Source of the DNA: Kaistia terrae
GTDB lineage: Bacteria > Pseudomonadota > Alphaproteobacteria > Rhizobiales > Kaistiaceae
NCBI RefSeq assembly: GCF_026344005.1
Contig: NZ_JAPKNH010000001.1
Span: forward strand, 310,001-374,000
DNA: 64,000 nt
Reading direction: 5' to 3'
The translations under genes and the position numbers were made by a program. Within the stretch, counting starts at the first letter, position 1; each line of letters opens with the position of its first letter. Of the stretch, positions 34,884-45,046 are shown piece after piece. The notes below the pieces were generated by a model that made no database searches, was not told where the DNA came from, and saw nothing but the letters and a program-made list of their open reading frames with translations.

Positions 34884-35294
34884 TCAGCCTTCGCCGGGCA
34901 GCCCGCTGATCTCAGGAACATCTTCCAGATGCTCGTCCCAGTCCGCGCGGCTGGCGACGCAGATATGCGCGTCTGGTCGCATCGTCACGGGGCTGTCGAG
35001 GCTTCCTGCGGGAACGACGAGGAACTGGCCGTCCATCTCCGCGCGCGGCAGTGCGGAGCCGCAGGCGACGCAGAAGGCCTTTTTGTGCCGGGTCGCGGGA
35101 AGCTGGAACGTACGGACATTGTCCTGGCCCGAAATCCAGCTGATCCGGGCCGTGCCGGAAAACAGGTTCGCCCCATGCGCCGATCCGCTGTCCTTGCGAC
35201 AACGCGAGCAATGGCACAGGAAGAAATTCTGGAAGTCGCCCGAGATTTCGAAACGAACTTCGCCGCAAAGACACGAACCCAAGTGTTGTGGCAT
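34884..35294 (-). CDS. GFA (CENP-V) domain zinc protein
   Basis: The 136-residue product has the zinc ligands of the glutathione-dependent formaldehyde-activating enzyme family: CLCG at residues 9-12, CHCSRC near residue 27 and CVACG near residue 75. The original family member (Gfa) was reported to promote the reaction of formaldehyde with glutathione, but most homologues are uncharacterised and may be small-molecule thiol-handling proteins. No formaldehyde dehydrogenase is next to it, so the role is open. Start ATG 35294. Confidence 0.88.
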   Translation of the reverse strand: MPQHLGSCLCGEVRFEISGDFQNFFLCHCSRCRKDSGSAHGANLFSGTARISWISGQDNVRTFQLPATRHKKAFCVACGSALPRAEMDGQFLVVPAGSLDSPVTMRPDAHICVASRADWDEHLEDVPEISGLPGEG

Positions 35295-35367
35295 CGCTTA
35301 ACCGCCCCCCGATCAAATCCGTCAGACTACGCTCCGCAAAGGGGAACGCAGTCTGTCTCTCTCAGCC

Positions 35368-37008
35368 TCAGCTAGCCTTACGCAATTCGCCGACGATGGA
35401 GAAGCTGTCGGGTGACGCCAGCGCCCAGGATTGACGGTAGAACGGGTGAGGGCTGTTGCCATCCAGCAACTCTCCCTCGGTCAGATAAGGGAAGAGCTGC
35501 GAGTAGAGGCGGATCTCGTTCGAGCTGACGCGCCGCGCGATGTGATGGGGGCGCAGGGCGGACGGATGCTCCAGTCCTGCTGCCGCCAGCAGCTCCGCCA
35601 GCGCGTGCAGGGAGTTGTGATGGAAGTTCGCTACCCGCTGGGCCTTGTCCGGGACGACGAGCGCGCGCTGTCGCAACTGATCCTGCGTGGCGACGCCTGT
35701 CGGGCATTTGTTGGTATGGCAGCTCTGCGACTGGATGCAGCCGATGGCGAACATGAAGCCGCGGGCTGAATTGACCCAGTCGGCCCCAAGCGCCAGCACC
35801 GCTGCGACATCAAAGGCCGAGACGATCTTGCCGGCCACGCCGATCCGGATCTTCTGCCGCAATCCGGCGCCCACCAGCGTGTTGTGGACGAGCAGCAGCG
35901 CTTCGCGCATCGGCGCGCCCATATGGTCGGTGAGTTCCACAGGCGCCGCGCCCGTGCCGCCTTCCGCCCCGTCGACGACGATGAAGTCGGGCACGACGCC
36001 GGTCTTCAGCATCGCCTTGACGATCGCCATGAATTCCCAGGGCTGGCCGATCGCCAGCTTGAAGCCGACAGGCTTGCCGCCAGAGAGTTCGCGCAGCCGG
36101 GCGACGAACTGCATCATCTCGGCCGGTGTGGAAAATGCCGAGTGAGAGGGAGGCGAGATGCACTCCACTCCGACGGGAATGCCACGGGTCGCCGCGATTT
36201 CGGGGCTGACCTTGTTGGCGGGCAGGATGCCGCCATGGCCGGGCTTGGCGCCCTGGCTCAGCTTGACCTCGATCATCTTGACCTGATCATTGGCGGCCTG
36301 GGCGGCGAACTTTTCCGACGAGAAGGTGCCGTCGGCGTTGCGGCAGCCGAAATAGCCGGACGCGATCTGCCAGACCAGGTCGCCGCCATATTCCCTGTGA
36401 TACGGGCTGATCGAGCCTTCGCCGGTGTCCTGCGCGAAGCCGCCAAGCTTGGCGCCCCGGTTCAGCGCCATGATGGCGTGGCTCGAGAGCGCGCCGAAGC
36501 TCATGGCGGAGATGTTCAGAACCGAGCCCGAATAGGGCTTGCCGCATTGTTCGTTGCCGATGGTGATGCGGAAGGTCCGGGGGTCCTGCATTCGGGCCGG
36601 ATGCATCGAGTGGCCCATGAACTCATAGCCATCGGCATAGGCGTCGAGCAACGTGCCGAAGGGGCGCTGATCGGCTTCGTTCTTGGCGCGCTGATAGACC
36701 AGCGAGCGTTCGGCCCGCGAGAAGGGGAGCTTGTCGGAATCGGATTCGAACAGATATTGCCGCAGTTCCGGGCGGACTGATTCGACGAGAAAGCGCATGT
36801 GGCCGATCACCGGGTAATTCCGCGTGATGGCGTGACGCTTCTGGATCAGATCCCGCACGCCGAGCGCGCTCAGGGCGACGAAGACGATCGTCAGCAGCAC
36901 GTTGAGCGTCCGGTCCATCGGGATCAGCGGCATGAGCAGTGCGGCGAGAACGCAGATCGCGAAGGCGCTGTAGCGGGCGATGAGCGAGAATTTCAGGATG
37001 GATTGCAT
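35368..37008 (-). CDS. Membrane-anchored FMN-binding glutamate synthase-like protein
   Basis: The 546-residue protein has two N-terminal membrane helices (about 8-28 and 35-52) followed by a single GltS FMN/Fe-S domain: GSVLNISAMSFGALS, GAKPGHGGILP, DGAEGGTGAAP and the cysteine set C-x5-C-x4-C (CIQSQSCHTNKCPTG) that binds a 3Fe-4S cluster in glutamate synthase. It lacks the glutaminase domain and the GXGXG C-terminal domain of full GltB, so it is not a complete glutamate synthase. A membrane-linked flavin redox enzyme is likely; the electron partner and substrate are unknown. Confidence 0.88.
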   Translation of the reverse strand: MQSILKFSLIARYSAFAICVLAALLMPLIPMDRTLNVLLTIVFVALSALGVRDLIQKRHAITRNYPVIGHMRFLVESVRPELRQYLFESDSDKLPFSRAERSLVYQRAKNEADQRPFGTLLDAYADGYEFMGHSMHPARMQDPRTFRITIGNEQCGKPYSGSVLNISAMSFGALSSHAIMALNRGAKLGGFAQDTGEGSISPYHREYGGDLVWQIASGYFGCRNADGTFSSEKFAAQAANDQVKMIEVKLSQGAKPGHGGILPANKVSPEIAATRGIPVGVECISPPSHSAFSTPAEMMQFVARLRELSGGKPVGFKLAIGQPWEFMAIVKAMLKTGVVPDFIVVDGAEGGTGAAPVELTDHMGAPMREALLLVHNTLVGAGLRQKIRIGVAGKIVSAFDVAAVLALGADWVNSARGFMFAIGCIQSQSCHTNKCPTGVATQDQLRQRALVVPDKAQRVANFHHNSLHALAELLAAAGLEHPSALRPHHIARRVSSNEIRLYSQLFPYLTEGELLDGNSPHPFYRQSWALASPDSFSIVGELRKAS

Positions 37009-37236
37009 GGCGCTTTCCCCGGCAGGGATTGTTGGGCCGGCAAGGGCTGCTTGGCCAATGGCCCGGGTCGGTTTGGATCTTAGTCTAAATCCACGACAGT
37101 CTCGTTGCGAGATCGGCCGATATACGCGTGCTCGCCCTTGAGCGACAGGAATGCGCGCATTACTGTCGCCGCTTCAAACCGGCGGGCCTGACCGGAATTT
37201 TCATGGCCAGGGACATTTCATGGCCGGGGAATCCTG

Positions 37237-38124
37237 ATGGCATTGACGAGCATGACCGGCTTCGCGCGCTCCGCCGGAGCGGGCCACGGCTATCGCTGGA
37301 CGTGGGAACTGCGCAGCGTCAACGGCAAGGGCCTCGACATCCGGCTGCGCCTGCCGCAGAGCTTCGAACACCTCGACCAGCCGGCGCGCGAGCGCATCGG
37401 CAAGGCGCTTCAACGCGGCAATCTTCAGGTCGGCCTCAGCCTGCAGCGCGAGACGACCGCCTCGGCGCTCCGCGTCAACGAAGCGCTGCTCAGCCAGGTG
37501 ATGGATCTCGTGCGCCGTGTCGGCAGCCAGATCGACGCTGCACCGCCGACGCTGGACGGCCTGCTTTCGATCCGCGGCATTCTGGAAACGGTCGATGCCG
37601 AGGATGATCCCGCCATCGCAGGAGCGCTCGCCGCGGACCTCCTCGTCGATCTGGATACGGCCCTCGCCGAGCTCGTCGTCGCGCGGGATCGCGAGGGCGC
37701 GGCCATCGGCGCCGTGCTCAATGCCCGCATGGACGAGATCGAACGCCTGACGGCGGCGGCGGAAGCCTCGCCGGCACGCACCGTGGAAGCGATCAAGAAG
37801 AAGCTCGGCGATCAGGTCGCCGCCCTTCTCGACGCCTCTCCGGCGCTCGACCCCGACAGGCTGCATCAGGAAGCTGCCCTGCTCGCCACCCGCGCCGATA
37901 TCCGCGAGGAATTGGACCGGCTGACGGCGCATGTCGAGGCAGCCCGGGCGCTGCTCGCCGAAGGTGGCCCGGTCGGCCGCAAGCTCGATTTCCTCGCCCA
38001 GGAATTCAATCGCGAAACCAACACGCTCTGCGCCAAGGCGAATGATCGCTCCCTGACGGCGATCGGCCTCGATCTGAAGGCCGCCGTCGATCAGTTGCGC
38101 GAGCAAGTCCAGAACCTCGAATAG
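37237..38124 (+). CDS. yicC: YicC family endoribonuclease
   Basis: The 295-residue product starts with MTGFARSAG and [18 protein letters not shown], the conserved N-terminal domain of YicC, and ends with the DUF1732 region ([20 protein letters not shown] and TLCAKAND). YicC of E. coli has endoribonuclease activity and affects sRNA turnover. It lies 10 bases upstream of gmk, a pairing found in many bacteria. Start ATG 37237. Confidence 0.93.
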   Translation: MALTSMTGFARSAGAGHGYRWTWELRSVNGKGLDIRLRLPQSFEHLDQPARERIGKALQRGNLQVGLSLQRETTASALRVNEALLSQVMDLVRRVGSQIDAAPPTLDGLLSIRGILETVDAEDDPAIAGALAADLLVDLDTALAELVVARDREGAAIGAVLNARMDEIERLTAAAEASPARTVEAIKKKLGDQVAALLDASPALDPDRLHQEAALLATRADIREELDRLTAHVEAARALLAEGGPVGRKLDFLAQEFNRETNTLCAKANDRSLTAIGLDLKAAVDQLREQVQNLE

Positions 38125-38134
38125 GAAGTCGTTT

Positions 38135-38779
38135 ATGTCGGTTGCCGGAACCTCACCCTCGCGGCGCGGCCTGATGCTGGTCCTGTCCTCGCCATCCGGC
38201 GCGGGAAAATCCACCATCGCGCGGCACCTGATGGCGGAGGACAAGGATATCGTCCTCTCCGTCTCGGTGACGACGCGCGCGCGCCGTCCGAGCGAGATCG
38301 ACGGCGTGCATTATCACTTCATCGACCAGCCGACCTTCAACAAGCTGCGCGACAAGGGCGAGTTGCTGGAGTGGGCCGAGGTGCACGGCAATTGCTACGG
38401 CACGCCGCGCGCGCCGGTCGAGGCCTGGCTGACATCCGGCAAGGACGTGCTGTTCGACATCGACTGGCAGGGCGCCGACCAGGTTGCCAAGGCCATGCCG
38501 GAAGATCTCGTCCGCATCTTCGTGCTGCCACCGACCATGGCCGAGCTGGCGTCACGCCTCGTGCGCCGGGCCGAGGACGCCGCCGACGTGATCGCCAAGC
38601 GACTTGCAAACGCCAGGGCCGAGATTCTGCATTGGCGCGACTATGACTATGTCCTGATCAACAAGGACCTTCAGACGTCGCTGGAGAAGGCGCAGGCCAT
38701 CCTCTACGCCGAGCGCATGCGCCGCGCCCGCACCACCTGGCTGGAAGGCTTTGTCGAGGATCTGCTGCAGCAGGAGTAG
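38135..38779 (+). CDS. gmk: Guanylate kinase
   Basis: Gmk phosphorylates GMP to GDP. The 214-residue product has the P-loop [10 protein letters not shown] at about residues 18-27, the GMP-binding region with [19 protein letters not shown], and [16 protein letters not shown] precedes the start, and the gene follows yicC closely enough to be cotranscribed. A family C repeat lies about 40 bases after the stop and may serve as its 3' end. Confidence 0.97.
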   Translation: MSVAGTSPSRRGLMLVLSSPSGAGKSTIARHLMAEDKDIVLSVSVTTRARRPSEIDGVHYHFIDQPTFNKLRDKGELLEWAEVHGNCYGTPRAPVEAWLTSGKDVLFDIDWQGADQVAKAMPEDLVRIFVLPPTMAELASRLVRRAEDAADVIAKRLANARAEILHWRDYDYVLINKDLQTSLEKAQAILYAERMRRARTTWLEGFVEDLLQQE

Positions 38780-38818
38780 GGGGGCGGCGGGCTTTCCGGG
38801 CCGCGCTGCCATTCTTAT

Positions 38819-38937
38819 CCCTCGCCCGCTTGCGGGAGAGGGTTGGGTGAGGGGCTTGCTTGCCTCGCCTGCCTAATATCCGAGCGGTTTCAGAAGTGAC
38901 CCTCGCCCCAGCCCTCTCCCGCTTGCGGGAGAGGGGG
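38819..38937. repeat. Family C structured repeat, copy 2
   Basis: About 120 bp between gmk and the lysozyme-inhibitor gene. It has two hairpins, CCTCGCCCGC-TT-GCGGGAGAGG and CCCTCTCCCGC-TT-GCGGGAGAGGG, with the inner inverted repeat GGTTGGGTGAGGGG against CCCTCGCCCCAGCC. It is the counterpart of 20959-21078. Confidence 0.85.
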
Positions 38938-39033
38938 CAGATTGTGCGTGCCCGATGTCGCTGGGCATCCGATTGCCTTCGCCTCCTGCCGCTGCGACAA
39001 TCGCACAAGCATTCCCGTCGATTGGAGACACCG

Positions 39034-39390
39034 ATGACGCTTCACGCTCGCGGCCTCGCCTTGGCCCTTGTCCTTGCTTCGCTGCCGGTCGCAGCTTCCG
39101 TGTCCGTCGCCGCCGATATACAGTCGGTCGCCGCCAGTTCCGAGGCGGCGAGGAGCTTCGCCTATCGCTGCGAGGACGGCACCCGACTTTCCGCGTCGTT
39201 CAGCCCGGCGGGACAGGGGCAGGGCACGGCCGACATCGCGTTTGCTGATGGTCGGAAGGTTGTGCTGCCACAGGCCGTTTCGGCCGATGGCGGCCGCTAC
39301 GTGAAGGACGACATCGAGTTCTGGATCAAGGGCAATGGCGCCATGCTGACCATTGCCGACAAGATGACGAACTGCACCACCCACGACTAG
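39034..39390 (+). CDS. mliC: MliC family C-type lysozyme inhibitor, exported
   Basis: The 118-residue product has a signal peptide (about 1-26, ending VSVAA; no lipobox cysteine is seen, so it is more like periplasmic PliC than membrane-bound MliC). The mature domain contains FAYRCEDGTRLSASF, then IAFADGRKVVLPQ, then GRYVKDDIEFWIKGNGAML, the compact beta-barrel of PF09864 with its conserved YxC and WxKG elements. It would protect peptidoglycan from animal-type lysozyme. GGAG precedes ATG 39034. Confidence 0.82.
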   Translation: MTLHARGLALALVLASLPVAASVSVAADIQSVAASSEAARSFAYRCEDGTRLSASFSPAGQGQGTADIAFADGRKVVLPQAVSADGGRYVKDDIEFWIKGNGAMLTIADKMTNCTTHD

Positions 39391-39422
39391 AGCAGGATCT
39401 ATCTGGGTCGATTCCGACTTTG

Positions 39423-39547
39423 CACCTTGCCCAGAGGGACAGATCGGATCGAAGAGCCGGGAGAGGGTTTAGGGAACCATCCGGTGAGGCCGTAAACCCT
39501 CACCCGCCGGCCTGCGGCCGTCGACCTCTCCCTCAGGGAGAGGTGAA
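39423..39547. repeat. Family A structured intergenic repeat, copy 5 (left arm decayed)
   Basis: The right half is intact (TAAACCCTCACCC, GGCC-TGC-GGCC, CCTCTCCCTCAGGGAGAGG). The left terminal arm is degraded to ACCTTGCCCAGAGGGACAG, and its mini-hairpin (CGGATC-GAA-GAGCCG) and GGGAGAGGGTTTA carry mismatches. It lies between convergent mliC and rsmA and looks like an ageing copy. Confidence 0.85.
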
Positions 39548-39614
39548 GAACGATGTTTCAAATCAGATGGATCGTGCTCTAGCGACCAAGGCCAGCGTTC
39601 GTTTCAGCGAACGC

Positions 39615-40451
39615 CTATGGCAGCGCGTTGGCGAGACGGACAAAGCCGGCGACGTCGATCTCTTCCGCGCGCGCCGTCTCGACGATGCCGGCGGCTGCCA
39701 GCAGCGGCAATGGATCGGTGCCGAGGCTCTTCAGGCTCTGGCGCAGCATCTTGCGGCGCTGGCCGAAGGCGGCGGCCGTGACGCGCTCCAGCTTCTGCCG
39801 GCTGCACTCCAGCGGCGTCTGGCGGGGAACTAGCTCCACGACGGACGAGACAACCTTTGGCGGCGGGGTAAACGCTTTTGGCGAAATGTCGAACAGGATG
39901 CGCGCCTCGCTGCGCCAGCCGCACATGACGCCGAGGCGTCCGTAAGCGTCGTCGGCCGGCGTGGCGACAATGCGCTCCGCGACCTCGCGCTGGAACATCA
40001 GCGTCATTTTTTCATAGAAGGGCGGCCAGGGCTCATTCTGCAGCCAGCCGAGCAGCAGCGGAGTGCCGATATTGTAGGGCAGGTTGGCGGCGATCCGCAC
40101 GCGGCCGGTCGCCAGCTTCGACATGTCGACCTGCATGGCGTCGCCCTCGATGATTTCGAGGCGGCCGGGATAGTGGGCGGCGATTTCAGCAAGGGCTTCG
40201 AGGCAGCGGCTGTCGCGCTCGATGGCGATGACCTTTTCAGCGCCCTCGGCCAGCAGCGCCCGCGTCAGCCCGCCGGGTCCAGGCCCAACCTCGATCACCG
40301 TGACGCCAGCCAGCGGGCCCGCGGCGCGCGCGATGCGGCCCGTCAGGTTCAAATCGAGCAGGAAGTTCTGGCCGAGCGCCTTCATGGCCTGGAGGCCATG
40401 GTTTGCAATCACGTCGCGAAGGGGAGGGAGGCCGTCCTGCGCCAGCGTCAC
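39615..40451 (-). CDS. rsmA: 16S rRNA (adenine1518/1519-N6) dimethyltransferase
   Basis: RsmA (KsgA) dimethylates two adjacent adenines in 16S rRNA helix 45 late in 30S assembly. The 278-residue product has QNFLLDLNL near residue 29, the SAM motif [15 protein letters not shown] near residue 52, and [11 protein letters not shown] near residue 120. The start is GTG 40451, overlapping the pdxA stop by four bases (GTGA). It is the distal gene of the lpt-surA-pdxA-rsmA operon. Confidence 0.96.
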   Translation of the reverse strand: MTLAQDGLPPLRDVIANHGLQAMKALGQNFLLDLNLTGRIARAAGPLAGVTVIEVGPGPGGLTRALLAEGAEKVIAIERDSRCLEALAEIAAHYPGRLEIIEGDAMQVDMSKLATGRVRIAANLPYNIGTPLLLGWLQNEPWPPFYEKMTLMFQREVAERIVATPADDAYGRLGVMCGWRSEARILFDISPKAFTPPPKVVSSVVELVPRQTPLECSRQKLERVTAAAFGQRRKMLRQSLKSLGTDPLPLLAAAGIVETARAEEIDVAGFVRLANALP

Positions 40452-41506
40452 GAAACGGCTCCCGCCGCGTGCTCGCGCTGGCGGTATTCCGCCTCATGTC
40501 GCGCGAGTTCGTCGGCGAGACGCAGCGCCGCGGCGAGGCTCGAAATATCGGCCTTGCCGGTGCCGGCGATATCGAAGGCGGTGCCGTGATCGGGCGAGGT
40601 GCGCACGAAGGGCAGGCCGAGCGTGACGTTGACGGTCTCCGAGAAGGCGATCGTCTTGGTCGGGATCAGGGCCTGGTCGTGATACATGCACAGCGCCACA
40701 TCGTAGCGGGCGCGCGCCTCGGCATGGAACATGGTGTCGGGCGCGAGCGGACCGAAGGCGTTGATGCCCTCTTCGCGCAACGCCGCCACGGCCGGGCGGA
40801 TGAACTCATCGTCCTCGGTGCCCATGACGCCGCCTTCGCCCGCATGCGGATTGAGGCCGGCGACGGCGATACGCGGATTGGAAATACCGAAGCGGCGGCG
40901 CATATCGTGGTCGATGGTGCGTCCCGTGCGGATCAGCATTTCCTCGGTCAGGAGACGCGGCACGGCGGCGATCGGCACATGGATGGTGGCTGGCACGGCG
41001 CGTAGGCCGGGGCCGGCCAGCATCATGACCGGATGAGCCGGCGAACCGCTCCACGCCGCCGACAGCATGCCGAGAAACTCGGTGTGGCCGGGATGCTGGA
41101 AGCCGGCGTCGAACAGCGCCTTCTTGTTGATCGGATTGGTGACGAGGGCCGAGGCAAGTCCGGCACGTACGTCGCCGACGGCACGGGCAATCGCCTCGAT
41201 GACGCCGCGCGCAGCGCTACGCTCCGGCTGGCCGGGGGCGGCATCTGCCGCCGATTCCAACGCCACGACGGGCAGGACGCGGTCGAACGCATCGATCGCT
41301 TCCCCTGCCGACATCGTCTCGATCGGGATGTCGATCCCCATCAGCTTGGCGCGACGGCGCAGCGCATCGGGGTCGGCCAGCACGTAGAATGGCGGCAGCC
41401 GGCGCTCGCTTCGTTCTCGCCACACGGCCAGGGTGACGTCCGGACCAATCCCGGCCGGCTCCCCCATCGTTAGTGCAAGCGGCCGGAACGATGCGGAATC
41501 AACCAT
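40448..41506 (-). CDS. pdxA: 4-hydroxythreonine-4-phosphate dehydrogenase
   Basis: PdxA oxidises 4-phosphohydroxy-L-threonine in the DXP-dependent vitamin B6 pathway. The 352-residue product opens with [15 protein letters not shown]. It has TNPINKKAL and the zinc-binding histidines in [19 protein letters not shown] and [15 protein letters not shown]. It lies 42 bases after the surA-like gene and overlaps rsmA, the order found in many proteobacteria (surA-pdxA-rsmA). Confidence 0.96.
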   Translation of the reverse strand: MVDSASFRPLALTMGEPAGIGPDVTLAVWRERSERRLPPFYVLADPDALRRRAKLMGIDIPIETMSAGEAIDAFDRVLPVVALESAADAAPGQPERSAARGVIEAIARAVGDVRAGLASALVTNPINKKALFDAGFQHPGHTEFLGMLSAAWSGSPAHPVMMLAGPGLRAVPATIHVPIAAVPRLLTEEMLIRTGRTIDHDMRRRFGISNPRIAVAGLNPHAGEGGVMGTEDDEFIRPAVAALREEGINAFGPLAPDTMFHAEARARYDVALCMYHDQALIPTKTIAFSETVNVTLGLPFVRTSPDHGTAFDIAGTGKADISSLAAALRLADELARHEAEYRQREHAAGAVS

Positions 41507-41548
41507 GTCGTCTCACTTGAAGGGGCTCCGCGGAAGCGCGAGGCCAGT

Positions 41549-42478
41549 CTATTTGTAACTGATCTTGGCGTCCTTGCGGAGCTCGGCGACGAAATCCTTG
41601 CCGACATTCTTGCTCTGCTCGGAGGCAAGCTTGTCCTCGATCTCGGCACGGACACCGGCGGTGCTGCGGATTTCCTTGATGTCACAGACGGCAACCACCT
41701 CGACGCCGCGTTCCGTGACGTCGGGCTTGATCGTGCTGCCGATCGAAGCCGCCTTCAGCGCCTCGCCGGCCGGGCCCTGGACCTGCGTGCTGTCACGCCG
41801 ACCCATGTTGAGCACGACCACGCCCTTCAGGGCCTTGGCCTGCTCGAGGCTGGCGTCACAACCGGCGAAACGCTTGCGGAAGGCTTCGGCCTCGCGCTGC
41901 CGCTGGCCGACATAGCCGGCGGAGGAACCCTTGGGCACCACGAAGACGATCTGCTGGAGCTTGAACTCCTTGATCGTCGCCGTCTCGGTCTGGACGCCCT
42001 GCTTTTCCATCTGCGCCTGGACGTCGGCTTCGCTGACCTTGACGCTGCGGGCCTTGGCCTGGACGACCATGGCGCCGGTGATCTGGGCGCGGAGGAACTT
42101 GCGCAGCGTATCCGCCTGCACGCCCTGCGAACTGAGCGCCTTGACGAATTGGGCCGGCGGCAGCTTGACCTGCTTGGCAATGCCGTTGAAGCGCTCCTCG
42201 ACCATGGCGTCCGAGACGTTCATGCTCCGGCGCTTCGCAACCTGGTCCAGCAGTACCTCGTCGACCATGTCGTCGAGCACCGTCTTGTCGCCGCTCGGCT
42301 GGCGGAAAAGCTTCATCAGCTTGATGCGCTGGCTGACGTCATAGGACGTGATCGGCTGGTCGTTGACGGTCGCCCGCACGGCGGACTGGGCCGAAGCCGT
42401 TGCCGGCAGGCTGACGCTGGCAAGGCCGATCGCGATGGCGAAAGCCGGCAGAAGGAAGGCGTTCAATTGAGTGCGCAT
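41549..42478 (-). CDS. surA: SurA-like periplasmic chaperone / peptidylprolyl isomerase
   Basis: The 309-residue product starts at ATG 42478 with a signal peptide (residues 1-31, ending ATASA). The N-terminal SurA chaperone domain follows (AVRATVNDQPITSYDVSQRI, then DDMVDEVLLDQVAKRR). The C-terminal part has one parvulin-like domain (KLQQIVFVVPKGSS to VEVVAVCDIKE) that is divergent, so isomerase activity is uncertain. E. coli SurA has two parvulin domains. It follows lptD in the same operon, as in E. coli, and should escort outer-membrane proteins, LptD among them. Confidence 0.88.
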   Translation of the reverse strand: MRTQLNAFLLPAFAIAIGLASVSLPATASAQSAVRATVNDQPITSYDVSQRIKLMKLFRQPSGDKTVLDDMVDEVLLDQVAKRRSMNVSDAMVEERFNGIAKQVKLPPAQFVKALSSQGVQADTLRKFLRAQITGAMVVQAKARSVKVSEADVQAQMEKQGVQTETATIKEFKLQQIVFVVPKGSSAGYVGQRQREAEAFRKRFAGCDASLEQAKALKGVVVLNMGRRDSTQVQGPAGEALKAASIGSTIKPDVTERGVEVVAVCDIKEIRSTAGVRAEIEDKLASEQSKNVGKDFVAELRKDAKISYK

Positions 42479-42604
42479 GGCCAAAATCCGAATCCTGTCA
42501 GCTGCGGCGTGTCGCCGGTATTTCGGCGCACCGAATCGTCGTGCCGCCACGGAGGAACACATTCCGAGTGCATAAATCCTGCAAATCCGGCGAAACCATG
42601 AAGA

Positions 42605-45046
42605 TCAATTGCTGCTGTTGTTGCTCGTCAGGGAGCCGACATCGCTGCGCAGCTTGGTTCCGCCCAGCGTCCGCAGCTCGAGGCGAACCATGAGCTGCTT
42701 CGACGTCTGCAGATCGGTGTAGTCGTCACGGATCTCGCTATAGGCGATCGAGAAGGTCGTGCACTCGTCGTCATAGGCGATGCCGATGCCGCTAGACGCG
42801 AGTTGATCTCCCTCGATGTCCCAGGCGACCGAGCCGAACACACGCCAGGTATCGGTCATCTGCCAGGAGGCCCTGCCGCTGATCGTATCCGTCCGCGCGT
42901 CATTGCCGATCGCCGGCTGTTCACGCAGGAACAGGTAGGATGCAGAGGCTGTGACGTCGCCGAACTTGCCGGTAGCCGTCACTTCGGCTCGATTGACATC
43001 AAGGTTCTCGTTGTCGAAGCGACCGCGCGCCGACAGGAAGTAGCCATAGCCGGTATCCAGCGTCACGCCGGCGACGACATCGGAGACGTCGGTTTCGAGA
43101 CCGGATACGGCGCCGGTCGCGGTCAGGTCCTGGACGGCGAACGAGTTCTCGCCGGCAACCTGATAGGACTGGCCGACGACACCCTGCAGGGTCGCAAGCT
43201 GACCGACGCTGGCGAGATAGCGGAAGCCGACATTGACGCGGGTGCCGCCTTCAATCCGGTCGTAGCCGGAGAACTTGTCCCAATCGAACAGGCTCGAATC
43301 GTCGAAGACAAGACTCTGCGCGTCTTCGTTCGGCAGGAGACCGGCCATCGGCTCGTCCGGACGGACGATCATCTGGGCAATCGGCTCGAACAGGAAGCTG
43401 GAGGAAAGGCCGGCGGCCATGACGGGCCAACGCCATTCCACGCCGACGGCAGGCATGCCGCGGAAGAAGGTGCCGTTGTCGTTCAGGCCGGCAATGATCT
43501 GGTCCTGATCGAGATAGTAGCCATCGCCGCGCAGGTAGCCGAACGGCTTGAAGATCATGCCCAGCGGGCCGATCATGCTGCGCTGCCACGTGGCTTGCGA
43601 ACTCAGGCGGTTGTAATTGCCCGACAGGCCGAGAATGTGCGAGTCGTCCTGGAGCCGGCCGTTGAGAACGCCCTCCGAAACGGTGATTCCATTGCCGTCA
43701 TTGTTGACGATGTCCGTCTCGTCGCGCGACAGGCTTGTCAGGTTCGACTTGATCGACAGCTGACCGCCCAGGATCGAATTATCGAACAGATAGCTGTGAT
43801 CGATCACCGGATGGACGATAGCCTGACGGCCCTGGTCGTACTTGATGTCCTCGTCGTTCGTCAGCACCTGGAAATAGAGAGCGCGCGCGTCGAAATAGTT
43901 GCGATCGCTTATGCCGGTCAGGTGGACGTCCGAGACGTTGATGTCGGTGTTGGTCGACAGCAGGCTGTAGTCGCGGCTGAAGGTACGGTCGCTGAGCAGC
44001 GTCGCGTCCCAGCCGACGGTCCAGTAGCGGTTCAGGTAGAAATCGCCCTTGGTCTTCACGCCGCCACGGAAATCCTTGACGCCGGAATTACGCGTGCCTT
44101 CGTCGTAGAAATCGTCGGGATTGAGCTGGTTGATGCCAGCCATCCGCAGCGAATATTCGCCATACTCGACCCGATGACGCCATTCGACATCCGCCAGGAA
44201 GCCCTGGTTGGTGTAGACGGCCGGGGCGAGCGTCAGGTCGTAGTTCGGCGCCAGCGCCCAGAAATAGGGGGTCTGGATGAACGCGCCCAGGGTCTTCTTG
44301 TAGCCCGCGGAGGGGAACAGGAAGCCGCTCTTGCGCTTGACGGTCGGATCGGGCGCCGAGAAAGCCGGGAAATAGGCGATCGGCATGCCGAGGAATTCGA
44401 TCGACGCACGCTTGAAATAGACCATGTGCTCGTTGTGATCGACGATGATCCGAGCGGCCTTCACCTGCCAGATCGGCGCCTTGTCGGGCTTTTCGCGGCA
44501 GGGTTCGCAGGCGGTATAGACGCCGCGATAGAAGGTCGTGGTCTTGCCCTGGTCGCGCAGCGCCTTTTCGGCGGCGAAATGCGTCTGCGTCGGCGTATCC
44601 AGCCGGAGCGCATCCACGAAGCCGGTGGCAAAATCGTCAGTGATGTCGATCGTGTCGGCGGTGACGACCGCGCCGGTCCTGTCGACGATCTTCACGCGCC
44701 CTTCGGCGCGCATCTTCTTGTTCTTCTGGTCGTAGGTGACCCGGTCGGCTTCCAGCGTATAGCCGTCGTAATAGATCTTGACCTTGCCGACAGCCGCGAC
44801 TGCGGCCTTGTCGTAGTCATAGACGAGCTGGTCCGACTCCAGCACCATCTGCGCATCCTTGGCAGGACGCGGCAGATTGTCGGCGCCGAAGCCGAGCGTA
44901 CCGGGAGCGGATTGTGCAAAGGCGTTGTCGGCAGGGGCCACGAGGCTGAAGCCGAGACCAAGCGATGCCGCGACGAGCAGGGCACCAAAGCCGCGCAAAG
45001 CGCGAGACACCGCGCCGCGCCTCTGGAGAGGAACGGAAACGACCAT
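42605..45046 (-). CDS. lptD: LPS-assembly protein LptD
   Basis: LptD is the outer-membrane beta-barrel that, with LptE, inserts lipopolysaccharide into the outer leaflet. The 813-residue product has a signal sequence (cut near AFAQS, about residue 45), the OstA/LptA-like beta-jellyroll (MVLESDQLVYDYDKAAV to MRAEGRVKIVDRTGAVV), the CEPCREKPDKAPIW cysteine region, and a C-terminal barrel of alternating strands. Two adjacent ATGs overlap the lptG stop. ATG 45046 is chosen because GGAGG is 7 bases away; ATG 45049 gives one residue more. Confidence 0.95.
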   Translation of the reverse strand: MVVSVPLQRRGAVSRALRGFGALLVAASLGLGFSLVAPADNAFAQSAPGTLGFGADNLPRPAKDAQMVLESDQLVYDYDKAAVAAVGKVKIYYDGYTLEADRVTYDQKNKKMRAEGRVKIVDRTGAVVTADTIDITDDFATGFVDALRLDTPTQTHFAAEKALRDQGKTTTFYRGVYTACEPCREKPDKAPIWQVKAARIIVDHNEHMVYFKRASIEFLGMPIAYFPAFSAPDPTVKRKSGFLFPSAGYKKTLGAFIQTPYFWALAPNYDLTLAPAVYTNQGFLADVEWRHRVEYGEYSLRMAGINQLNPDDFYDEGTRNSGVKDFRGGVKTKGDFYLNRYWTVGWDATLLSDRTFSRDYSLLSTNTDINVSDVHLTGISDRNYFDARALYFQVLTNDEDIKYDQGRQAIVHPVIDHSYLFDNSILGGQLSIKSNLTSLSRDETDIVNNDGNGITVSEGVLNGRLQDDSHILGLSGNYNRLSSQATWQRSMIGPLGMIFKPFGYLRGDGYYLDQDQIIAGLNDNGTFFRGMPAVGVEWRWPVMAAGLSSSFLFEPIAQMIVRPDEPMAGLLPNEDAQSLVFDDSSLFDWDKFSGYDRIEGGTRVNVGFRYLASVGQLATLQGVVGQSYQVAGENSFAVQDLTATGAVSGLETDVSDVVAGVTLDTGYGYFLSARGRFDNENLDVNRAEVTATGKFGDVTASASYLFLREQPAIGNDARTDTISGRASWQMTDTWRVFGSVAWDIEGDQLASSGIGIAYDDECTTFSIAYSEIRDDYTDLQTSKQLMVRLELRTLGGTKLRSDVGSLTSNNSSN

